Part shown: positions 1-5,360 of the stretch, piece by piece
Layout: each line of letters begins with the position of its first letter
Numbering within the stretch: position 1 is the stretch's first letter
Assembly: GCA_963976695.1 (NCBI GenBank)
Contig: CAXBMB010000125.1
Span: 1 to 6,940 of the forward strand
DNA: 6,940 nucleotides
Source of the DNA: CAXBMB01 sp963976695
GTDB lineage: Bacteria; Pseudomonadota; Alphaproteobacteria; Kiloniellales; DSM-21159
Reading direction: 5' to 3'
The notes under the pieces: generated by a model
Databases searched by the model: none
Told to the model about the DNA's origin: nothing
Seen by the model: the letters and a program-made list of their open reading frames with translations, nothing else
Made by a program: the position numbers and the translations under genes

Positions 1-106
1 CGTGGTCGTCGCCGTGGTCATGGCCGTAGTCATGGTGGTGGCCGTGATCATCATGCGTGTGGCTGTGCGTGGCGGCGGGGTCGAGATCGCGCAACGGATC
101 GGTCAT
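1..106 (-). CDS. Histidine-rich N-terminus of a probable cation efflux (CDF-type) metal transporter, partial
   Basis: Only the first 35 codons lie in the window; the gene runs off the left edge. After a short leader (MTDPLRDLDPAA) the chain becomes almost entirely His, Asp and Gly. Ten histidines fall between residues 14 and 35, in HxH and HHH arrangements. Such stretches are known in cation diffusion facilitator transporters, where they bind Zn/Cd/Co/Ni on the cytoplasmic side, but also in UreE, HypB and CobW/COG0523 metallochaperones. The divergent MerR-type metal sensor favours an efflux transporter; that is inference from context, since no membrane segment is visible. I chose the ATG at 106 because TGAGG lies about 9 bases upstream. 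An in-frame ATG at 121 would add five residues but has no clear ribosome binding site. Confidence 0.6.
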   Translation of the reverse strand, partial: MTDPLRDLDPAATHSHTHDDHGHHHDYGHDHGDDH

Positions 107-202
107 TGCGGGGGGCCTCATTGGCTGTTGGGGGCGCTCTGTCGTCTCGGTTAAGAGGCCGGCGGCCTTGTCTTTCGGCGGGTCATGAGGTTAATCTGGT
201 GT

Positions 203-217
203 CTACAACGATTGTAG
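203..217. promoter_or_regulatory. Perfect dyad, candidate MerR-family operator between the divergent pair
   Basis: CTACAA-CGA-TTGTAG is a perfect inverted repeat of 6-bp arms with a 3-bp centre. It ends 13 bp before the regulator's ATG and lies about 97 bp from the transporter start. MerR-family metal sensors bind short dyads of this size inside a lengthened promoter spacer. On the minus strand TTGAAC (223-218) abuts the dyad and could be the transporter -35, but the matching -10 (around 198-192, CAGATTA) is poor. The dyad is seen directly; its role is inferred. Confidence 0.5.
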
Positions 218-230
218 GTTCAAGCGAAAA

Positions 231-695
231 ATGCAGACTTATTCGAATTTATCTGACGCCCAGCGTGACAGGCCGCCGCAATTTTCCATCGGTCAGTTGG
301 CCAAGGAGGCAGGCTGTTCGGTGCAGATCATTCGGCACTATGAGAAGATCGGCCTGCTTGCCGAAAGCCAACGCACCGCCGGGGGTCAGCGGCGCTACAA
401 CAGCGCTCATCAGCGGCGTCTGGCTTTTTTGCGCCATGCGCGCGATCTGGGGTTCTCACTCGATCAGATCCGCGAACTGCTGCGCTTGCGAGACAATCCC
501 GGCGGCTCTTGCGCCGATGCGGACAGCATCGCCAGCACCCACCTGCGGGAGGTCAACCAGCGAATCGCCAGCTTGACCGCGATGAAGGAAGAGTTGGAGC
601 GCATGCTCGATCACGGCTGCGGCGGCAGGGTAGAGGACTGCCGGGTGGTGGAAGCTCTTTCGGATCACGCCCACTGCCTGCACAAGCGGCACTAG
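231..695 (+). CDS. MerR-family heavy-metal-responsive transcriptional regulator (CadR/PbrR-like)
   Basis: This 154-residue protein has the MerR layout: a winged helix-turn-helix from about residue 18 (FSIGQLAKEAGCS, then IRHYEKIGLL and GGQRRY), a second helical pair (LGFSLDQIRELL, residues 73-84), a long dimerisation helix (about 94-127) and a C-terminal metal loop. C94, C130 and C137 have 36- and 7-residue spacings, matching the three-cysteine site of Cd/Pb/Zn sensors such as CadR (C77, C112, C119). The tail adds C149 and several His residues. It probably activates the divergent transporter gene when Cd, Pb or Zn is bound, by untwisting a long-spacer promoter (family knowledge). The ATG at 231 is the only start that keeps the whole HTH; it adds a 17-residue leader and has no clear Shine-Dalgarno. 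The exact metal is not determinable from sequence. Confidence 0.88.
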   Translation: MQTYSNLSDAQRDRPPQFSIGQLAKEAGCSVQIIRHYEKIGLLAESQRTAGGQRRYNSAHQRRLAFLRHARDLGFSLDQIRELLRLRDNPGGSCADADSIASTHLREVNQRIASLTAMKEELERMLDHGCGGRVEDCRVVEALSDHAHCLHKRH

Positions 696-761
696 CCTGT
701 GATCGATGAAGAAAACGCAGCGCTTGGCGCTTCGATTCTGTCGTCCAGCACCCTCCAACAG

Positions 762-803
762 CTTGATCCGAGCGGCTTGATCTGAGCGGCTTGATTCTAG
801 CGG
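762..803. repeat. Three tandem 14-bp repeats
   Basis: CTTGATCCGAGCGG, CTTGATCTGAGCGG and CTTGATTCTAGCGG follow each other with no gap; the copies differ only at positions 7-9. They lie in the 163-bp gap between the convergent ends of the MerR and Lrp genes. That gap otherwise holds only a weak 5-bp hairpin (AGCGC-TTG-GCGCT, 719-731) and no convincing U-tract terminator. No function is assigned. Confidence 0.8.
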
Positions 804-858
804 CTGGGCCGGAGCCGGACCGACCTCTGGGCGTCCGCAGCCGATCGACCCGGTCGGC

Positions 859-1338
859 TTACCCGGATGGGGCCTGATCGACCGGCAGTTCGCGGGAGCG
901 CTTGACTTGGGTAAGCGCGAAGGAGGATTCGATTGATGCGATGGCGGGAATGCGGATCATCTTGCGCTTGATGAACTTTTCAAAGGCGTTCAGGTCTCGA
1001 ACCACCACGCGCAGCAGATAATCCCGGGTCCCGGTCATCAGGTAGCATTCCTGAACCTCCGGGAAGGCGGTCATTTCCCGTTCGAAGGTGGTGATCTGCT
1101 CTTCGCCCTGCTTTTCCAGTTTCACCGAAATGAATGCATTGAGCGACAGGCCGACTTTCTCCTGATCCAGCACGGCGGTGTAGCCGGAAATGACGCCCTG
1201 CTGCTCCAATGCCTTGACCCGGCGCAGGCAGGGCGACGGTGACAGGCCGACCGCGTCGGCCAAATTCTGGTTGGTTATCCTGCCGTCGGCCTGAAGGGTT
1301 TTCAGAATCTTGCGATCGATGGCATCCAAAACAGACAT
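859..1338 (-). CDS. Lrp/AsnC-family transcriptional regulator
   Basis: The 159-residue length is typical for the family. Residues 1-60 form the AsnC-type helix-turn-helix (LDAIDRKILKTLQADGR, then NLADAVGLSPSPCLRRVKAL, then GVISGYTAVLD). Residues about 65-145 form the RAM ligand-binding and oligomerisation domain (FISVKLEKQG; VQECYLMTGTRDYLLRVVV; IESSFALTQVK). Family members bind an amino acid or related metabolite and control amino-acid use or synthesis, often that of the divergent neighbour. Here the divergent neighbour is a ThDP-dependent 2-oxoacid dehydrogenase E1, the layout seen for mdeR with the methionine-catabolic genes of Pseudomonas putida, so 2-oxobutyrate or branched-chain amino-acid catabolism is a reasonable guess. 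The ATG at 1338 begins the canonical MSVLDAIDRKIL start. The reading frame stays open far upstream only because of GC-rich antisense to the neighbour. Confidence 0.93.
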   Translation of the reverse strand: MSVLDAIDRKILKTLQADGRITNQNLADAVGLSPSPCLRRVKALEQQGVISGYTAVLDQEKVGLSLNAFISVKLEKQGEEQITTFEREMTAFPEVQECYLMTGTRDYLLRVVVRDLNAFEKFIKRKMIRIPAIASIESSFALTQVKRSRELPVDQAPSG

Positions 1339-1365
1339 TGGCAGATCATTCTCTTTTGCAAAGGA

Positions 1366-1416
1366 TTTGGGAAATTTACTTCCAAAAAGATATGATCTAA
1401 CGCAGTATTTTAGCAA
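1366..1416. promoter_or_regulatory. Candidate overlapping divergent promoters and operator of the Lrp and E1 genes
   Basis: This AT-rich patch stands out in a GC-rich intergenic region. On the plus strand TTGGGA (1367-1372), 18 bp and TATGAT (1391-1396) resemble a sigma70 promoter for the E1 gene, which would leave a leader of roughly 160 nt. On the minus strand TTGCTA (1416-1411) with TATCTT (1392-1387, 18-bp spacer) or ATATCT (17-bp spacer) could serve the Lrp gene. The two overlap face to face. An imperfect dyad with TTTGG/CCAAA arms (1366-1386) lies over the plus-strand -35 and could be an Lrp-type site. Assignments are by eye only. Confidence 0.35.
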
Positions 1417-1566
1417 CACCTTTTGCCCCGTTGCGTCGAAAATGGCGATGGTCCTTGCTGTCGGGGGTGGTCGGGAAAAGCCACCCGCCTGGGGCGCGGC
1501 GCCGGTGTTGTTGAGGTGAGCGTTGACCTTTGAGCTTTGGCGGGGCGCGCGGAAAAGAGGTTTGAT

Positions 1567-3993
1567 ATGACGAAGGCGAGAAAAAGCGGAAGCGTGGCGA
1601 CGTCTCCGGCGCAGTTGTCCGCCCTGCGGGCATTGGAGCGGAAAGTTTTGTGGCTGGCATCCTGGACGATCCACAACGCCAACCACCTGCGGCCGTCGGT
1701 GGACGGTCTCAAAGTTGGTGGCCATCAGGCTTCCTCCGCCTCCTTGGTTTCCTTGATGACCGCGCTGTATTTTTCCGTGCTGCGGCCCGAGGATCGTGTC
1801 GCCGTCAAACCTCACGCCAGCCCGGTCTTTCACGCCATTCAATATCTGCTGGGCAATCAGACCCGCGACAAGCTGGAAAATTTCCGCGCGCTGGGCGGCG
1901 CGCAGTCCTATCCCTCGCGCACCAAGGACGGCGACGACGTGGATTTCTCCACTGGGTCGGTCGGCTTGGGCGTGGCGATGACCTCCTTTACCTCTTTGGT
2001 TCAGGACTATCTCGAAGGCCATGGTTTGAACGCCGAACAGCCGACCGGACGGATGGTGGCCTTGGTCGGCGATGCCGAGCTGGATGAAGGCAACATCTTC
2101 GAAGCGCTGATGGAAGGGTGGAAGAACAATCTGCGCAATACCTGGTGGATCATCGACTACAACCGGCAGAGCTTGGACGGGGTGGTGCACGAGGGGCTCT
2201 ATGAGCGTCTGGAGCAGGTCTTCAAGGTGTTCGGCTGGGAAGTCGTGACCCTGAAGTACGGCCATTTGCAGCAAGCCGCCTTTGTCGAGCCGGGCGGCGC
2301 GGCGCTGCGCCGGTGGATTGATCGCTGTCCCAATCAGCTGTATTCGGCGCTGACCTTCCAGGGGGGACAGGCCTGGCGGGAGGTGCTGGAACGGGACCTG
2401 GTCGGCGACAGCGACGCGCTGGCGCTGGTGGCGCGGCGCGACGATGGCGCGCTGTCCGCGCTGATGACCAACCTGGGGGGACACTGCCTACCCACCATTC
2501 TGGCGGCGTTCCAGGCCATTGATCACACCCGCCCGGTCTGTTTCCTCGCCTACACGGTCAAGGGTTACGGCCTGCCGCTGGCCGGTCACAAGGACAACCA
2601 TTCGGGTCTGATGACCCTGGATCAAATGGCCCAATTGCAGGCCCGCATGGCGGTCCAATCCGGGCGGGAATGGGAGCGGTTCGAAGGCCTGGAGGACTCG
2701 CATGAAAGTTTGCAGGCCTTTCTCGACGCGGTTCCCTTCAACGCCCAGGGCACCCGCCGTTATCAGGCGGCGCGGCTGGCGGTGCCCAGCCAACTCAGCT
2801 ACGCCGCGTCGGCGTCGGCGTCGACTCAAGAGGCCTTTGGCAAGATTCTGAACGATTTGGCGCGCAGCAAGGAGCCCTTCACCGATCGCATCGTCACCAC
2901 GTCACCCGATGTCACCGTGTCGACAAACCTGGGCGGCTGGGTGAACCGTCGCGGGCTCTATTCGCGCCAGGAGATCACCGACACCTTTCGGGAGCGCAAG
3001 GTGGTGTCGGCGCAAAAGTGGGACCGGGGTCCCACCGGCCAGCATCTGGAGCTGGGCATTGCCGAGAACAACCTGTTCATCCTGCTGGGGGCGCTGGGGC
3101 TTTCTCATTCGCTGTTTCGCGAGCGTCTCCTGCCGATCGGCACGCTGTACGACCCCTTCATTCAGCGGGGGCTGGATGCTCTCAACTACGCCTGTTACCA
3201 GGACGCCCGCTTTATGGTGGTGGCGACGCCGTCGGGCATATCCCTGGGGCCGGAAGGCGGGGCCCATCAGTCAATTTCCACGCCGTTGATCGGCATGGCG
3301 CAGGATGGACTGGCGTCCTTCGAACCGGCCTTTGCCGATGAACTGGCGGCGATCATGGCCTGGTCGTTCGACTATATGCAGCGCGACGGCGAGGCTCCCG
3401 CCGATGAGAAAAACTGGCTGCGCGATGAAAAGGGTGGAGCGGTTTACCTGCGGCTGTCAACGCGCGTCCTGGAGCAGCCGCGTCGGGAGATGACGCCGAT
3501 GCTGCGCGACGAGATCATTCAAGGGGGCTATTGGCTGCGTCCGCCCGGGCCGAGTTGCAAGGTTGCGATTGTCTGCGCCGGCGCGGTGACCCCGGAGGCG
3601 ATCGAGGCCACTGGGCTGCTGAGTGAAGACCGGCGGGATGTGGGGCTGCTGAACGTTACCTCCGCCGATCGTCTCAATGCCGGGTGGCAGGCGGCGGGTC
3701 GGGCGCGCGAGCGCGGCCAGCACGGCGCGCAAAGCCACGTTGAACGTCTGTTGGGACAGTTGCCCCGGGACGCCGCCCTGGTGACCGTGCTGGACGGCCA
3801 CCCCGTTACCCTGTCCTGGCTGGGTGGGGTCTGCGGTCAGCGGGTCAAGGCCCTGGGGGTGGAGCACTTTGGCCAAAGCGGCAACCTGGAAGACCTCTAC
3901 CGTGCCTATGGCCTGGACAGCCAGGCCATTCTTTCGGCGGTGGAAGAGGTTTCGAGTGGTCGTCGGGTCCGCCACCTCTGGATGGCGGGTTAG
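1567..3993 (+). CDS. Homodimeric 2-oxoacid dehydrogenase E1 / transketolase-family ThDP enzyme (MdeB/AceE-like)
   Basis: The 808-residue protein belongs to the group holding AceE-type pyruvate dehydrogenase E1 and transketolase. The ThDP/Mg domain (about 30-360) shows GGHQASSAS (52-59), DFSTGSVGLG (126-135), the ThDP motif GDAELDEG (168-175) running to DYNRQSLDG (197-205), TVKGYG (330-335) and HKDNHSG (341-347). The pyrimidine domain (about 420-640) has LELGIAENN with the likely catalytic E500, then GPEGGAHQS (561-569). A TK-C domain ends near HFGQSG (767-772). Such an E1 decarboxylates a 2-oxoacid and passes the acyl group to an E2 lipoyl domain. Candidate substrates are pyruvate or 2-oxobutyrate, the latter suggested by the mdeB-like pairing with Lrp; a true transketolase activity is less likely but not excluded. 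The ATG at 1567 has AAGAGG six bases upstream; the TTG at 1537 has nothing comparable. No E2 or E3 gene is adjacent. Confidence 0.88.
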   Translation: MTKARKSGSVATSPAQLSALRALERKVLWLASWTIHNANHLRPSVDGLKVGGHQASSASLVSLMTALYFSVLRPEDRVAVKPHASPVFHAIQYLLGNQTRDKLENFRALGGAQSYPSRTKDGDDVDFSTGSVGLGVAMTSFTSLVQDYLEGHGLNAEQPTGRMVALVGDAELDEGNIFEALMEGWKNNLRNTWWIIDYNRQSLDGVVHEGLYERLEQVFKVFGWEVVTLKYGHLQQAAFVEPGGAALRRWIDRCPNQLYSALTFQGGQAWREVLERDLVGDSDALALVARRDDGALSALMTNLGGHCLPTILAAFQAIDHTRPVCFLAYTVKGYGLPLAGHKDNHSGLMTLDQMAQLQARMAVQSGREWERFEGLEDSHESLQAFLDAVPFNAQGTRRYQAARLAVPSQLSYAASASASTQEAFGKILNDLARSKEPFTDRIVTTSPDVTVSTNLGGWVNRRGLYSRQEITDTFRERKVVSAQKWDRGPTGQHLELGIAENNLFILLGALGLSHSLFRERLLPIGTLYDPFIQRGLDALNYACYQDARFMVVATPSGISLGPEGGAHQSISTPLIGMAQDGLASFEPAFADELAAIMAWSFDYMQRDGEAPADEKNWLRDEKGGAVYLRLSTRVLEQPRREMTPMLRDEIIQGGYWLRPPGPSCKVAIVCAGAVTPEAIEATGLLSEDRRDVGLLNVTSADRLNAGWQAAGRARERGQHGAQSHVERLLGQLPRDAALVTVLDGHPVTLSWLGGVCGQRVKALGVEHFGQSGNLEDLYRAYGLDSQAILSAVEEVSSGRRVRHLWMAG

Positions 3994-4001
3994 CGTCGGA
4001 T

Positions 4002-4040
4002 CGGATGAATTGGAACCACCTGGTGATTCCGGTTCATCCG
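4002..4040 (+). repeat. Long imperfect inverted repeat just after the E1 stop codon
   Basis: Arms 4002-4020 and 4022-4040 pair over 19 positions. Sixteen are Watson-Crick, two are T·G (4010 and 4011 with 4032 and 4031) and one is C·A (4016/4026). In the plus-strand RNA the two T·G positions become allowed G-U pairs, so the structure fits a hairpin in the E1 transcript starting 9 nt after the stop. It lacks a U-tract and may be an mRNA-stabilising 3' hairpin or an extragenic palindrome. Confidence 0.6.
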
Positions 4041-4047
4041 TGACTCC

Positions 4048-4082
4048 GCCGCTTATCAATCGATTAGAGGAAGATAAGCGGC
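4048..4082. repeat. Inverted repeat with perfect 10-bp arms
   Basis: GCCGCTTATC (4048-4057) and GATAAGCGGC (4073-4082) are perfect complements around a 15-nt loop that itself contains the palindrome AATCGATT. It sits between the long hairpin after the E1 gene and the terminator. No U-tract follows on either side, so it is not a classical terminator. Function unknown. Confidence 0.7.
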
Positions 4083-4089
4083 ACAGGAA

Positions 4090-4116
4090 AAGGCGGTGTC
4101 CGGGGACACCGCCTTT
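4090..4116. terminator. Bidirectional rho-independent terminator between convergent genes
   Basis: AAGGCGGTGTCC and GGACACCGCCTT form a 12-bp stem around GG (in practice a 4-nt loop). It is followed by TTGCTTGTTCTT on the plus strand and TTTTCC on the minus strand. It lies between the E1 gene, reading right, and the cytosolic cyclophilin gene, reading left, so it can serve both. Confidence 0.85.
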
Positions 4117-4166
4117 GCTTGTTCTTATTATCGCTTTCCGATCGCCTCAGCCGTGACGGCGAGGCG

Positions 4167-4649
4167 TTACAGGTCGGCCGAGATCTTGATGGTGACGATG
4201 TTGTCGGGGTTGGGAACGGTGCCGGAAGGATCGCCCGCCGGGGCTTTCTGGATGGCGTCCACATGTTCCATGCCGTCGATCACTTCGCCCCAAACGGTAT
4301 ACTGTCCGTCGAGCCAGGCGGAGTCAGCCAGGCAGATGAAAAACTGGCTGTCGGCGCTGTCGGGGTGCTGCGCGCGGGCGGCGCCCAGGGCGCCGCGGCT
4401 GAAGGGGGCCTCGGTGAATTCGGCTTTGATGTTCTGACCCGAGCCGCCGGTTCCCCGGCCTTGCGGGCAGCCGGTCTGCGCCATAAAGCCATCAATTACC
4501 CGGTGCCACTTCAGGCCGTCATAGAAGCCTTCGCGCACCAACTCCTTGTAACGTGCGACATGGTTTGGCGCCAGGTCCGGGCGCAGGGCAATGGTGACCT
4601 CGCCGTCTTTTAGGGTCAGGACCAGGGTGTTTTCTGGATCGTTGCTCAT
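4167..4649 (-). CDS. ppiB: Cytosolic peptidyl-prolyl cis-trans isomerase, cyclophilin type
   Basis: The 160-residue protein is a single cyclophilin domain with no signal peptide. It speeds cis-trans isomerisation of X-Pro bonds during protein folding. Visible motifs are FYDGLKWHRVIDGFMAQTG (42-60), which supplies R50, F55 and Q58; GRGTGGSG (64-71); and SADSQFFI (98-105) with F104. W112 in AWLDG aligns with human CypA W121, the residue linked to cyclosporin sensitivity; the CypA H126 position is Y117. C61 replaces the usual Asp in QTGDP, a variant known in bacterial cyclophilins. The ATG at 4649 has GGGAG nine bases upstream. A strong terminator separates it from the exported cyclophilin upstream, so it is probably transcribed from its own promoter within 4650-4716, although I found no convincing -35/-10 pair there. 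Confidence 0.93.
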   Translation of the reverse strand: MSNDPENTLVLTLKDGEVTIALRPDLAPNHVARYKELVREGFYDGLKWHRVIDGFMAQTGCPQGRGTGGSGQNIKAEFTEAPFSRGALGAARAQHPDSADSQFFICLADSAWLDGQYTVWGEVIDGMEHVDAIQKAPAGDPSGTVPNPDNIVTIKISADL

Positions 4650-4700
4650 AGCGGGAAACTCCCTTTGGGAAGAACAGTTCAAGGGGCGGTGTTGCCCTGT

Positions 4701-4717
4701 CCCCTCGGCGCGAGGGG
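4701..4717. repeat. Short GC-rich hairpin upstream of the cytosolic cyclophilin gene
   Basis: CCCCTCG-GCG-CGAGGGG is a perfect 7-bp inverted repeat with a 3-nt loop. It lies 51 bp upstream of the cyclophilin start and directly next to the T-rich tail of the upstream terminator. It could be a second part of that terminator, an operator, or a leader hairpin. Confidence 0.5.
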
Positions 4718-4772
4718 AAAAGACAAAGGCCCTGCCGGTTCATCGGTCCAGAAGACCGCAACCGGCAGGGCC
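4717..4772 (-). terminator. Terminator of the icd-cyclophilin unit with nested hairpin
   Basis: On the minus strand a perfect 13-bp stem (arms 4772-4760 and 4740-4728, GGCCCTGCCGGTT against AACCGGCAGGGCC) is followed by TTTGTCTTTTC. The 19-nt loop holds a second perfect hairpin (CGGTC against GACCG, 4744-4748 and 4754-4758). It begins 18 bp past the stop of the exported cyclophilin and should end the icd transcript before the next cyclophilin gene. Confidence 0.85.
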
Positions 4773-4790
4773 GTTTCGCAGGGTGAAGAC

Positions 4791-5360
4791 CTACTGTACG
4801 TCAGCCAACACACGCAGGGAAATAATCTTGTCCGGATTGGTGACCGCGCCGTTGTTGGTGCTCGTCCCCATTTTGATTTTGTCGACATTGTCCATGCCGT
4901 CGACCACCTTGCCAAATACCGTGTATTTGCCATTGAGGAAATCGGCATTGTCGAAGGTAATGAAGAACTGGCTGTTGGCGCTGTCAACGCGGTTGCTGCG
5001 CGCCATGCCCAGGGTGCCCCGTTTGTAGGGGTAGCTGGAAAACTCAGCCGGAAGGTCGGGTAGATCCGACCCGCCGGTGCCATCGCCCCTCGGATCACCG
5101 GTCTGGGCCATGAAGCCCGGAATAACCCGGTGGAACAGCAGGCCGTCGTAAAAGCCCTGACGCGCCAAGGTCTTCAGTCGCTCAACATGCTTGGGCGCGA
5201 TATCCGGAAACAGCTCAATCAGAACCTTTCCGCTCTTGAGCTCCATGACCAGGGTATTCTCCAGATCGGATTCCGCCGACGCCGAATTCACCCCCAAACC
5301 AACCAACAGAAGAAAGGCGCCGAGCGCGCCAAAAAAACCACGCCGTGTCATCATTCTCAT
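4791..5360 (-). CDS. ppiA: Exported cyclophilin-type peptidyl-prolyl isomerase with a Tat-like signal peptide
   Basis: The 189-residue protein has an N-terminal signal: MRMMTRRGFFG, a hydrophobic run at about 9-24, and an ASA|ES cleavage site after A29. TRRGFF resembles the twin-arginine consensus (S/T)RRxFLK, so Tat export is possible; Sec cannot be excluded. The mature part is a cyclophilin with FYDGLLFHRVIPGFMAQTGDP (R78, F83, Q86), DGTGGS, SANSQFFI (128-134, F133) and FLNGKYTVFG, where F141 replaces the CypA Trp. It should act as a proline isomerase in the periplasm. The symbol is given by location, after periplasmic PpiA of E. coli. The ATG at 5360 shares ATGA with the icd stop, suggesting translational coupling. 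ATGs at 5354 and 5351 are also possible; they sit 5 and 8 bases after a GGGA and would remove only two or three residues. Confidence 0.9.
   Translation of the reverse strand: MRMMTRRGFFGALGAFLLLVGLGVNSASAESDLENTLVMELKSGKVLIELFPDIAPKHVERLKTLARQGFYDGLLFHRVIPGFMAQTGDPRGDGTGGSDLPDLPAEFSSYPYKRGTLGMARSNRVDSANSQFFITFDNADFLNGKYTVFGKVVDGMDNVDKIKMGTSTNNGAVTNPDKIISLRVLADVQ

Noticed and set aside
762..803. Repeats considered as a CRISPR remnant
   Set aside because: The 14-bp units are directly adjacent with no spacers, too short, and no cas gene is nearby.
1537..1566. TTG start adding ten residues to the E1 protein
   Set aside because: The ATG at 1567 has a strong AAGAGG six bases upstream; the TTG has no ribosome site and the added residues are not part of a known domain.
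1417..1566. Possible riboswitch (such as a SAM-sensing element) in the E1 leader
   Set aside because: Only one 6-bp hairpin and GC-rich sequence are visible; I could not match any known aptamer core.
1339..2484. Long open minus-strand frame continuing upstream of the Lrp gene, across the gap and into the E1 gene
   Set aside because: It is antisense to a clear E1 enzyme, has low-complexity Gln/Arg/Gly-rich composition and no domain. The Lrp domain begins exactly at the ATG at 1338.
4002..4040. Read as a terminator for the E1 gene
   Set aside because: No T-rich run follows on either strand; the terminator at 4090-4116 is a much better fit.
3457..4059. 200-codon minus-strand open frame opposite the end of the E1 gene
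   Set aside because: It overlaps the conserved E1 C-terminus and runs through the hairpin region; no recognisable domain.
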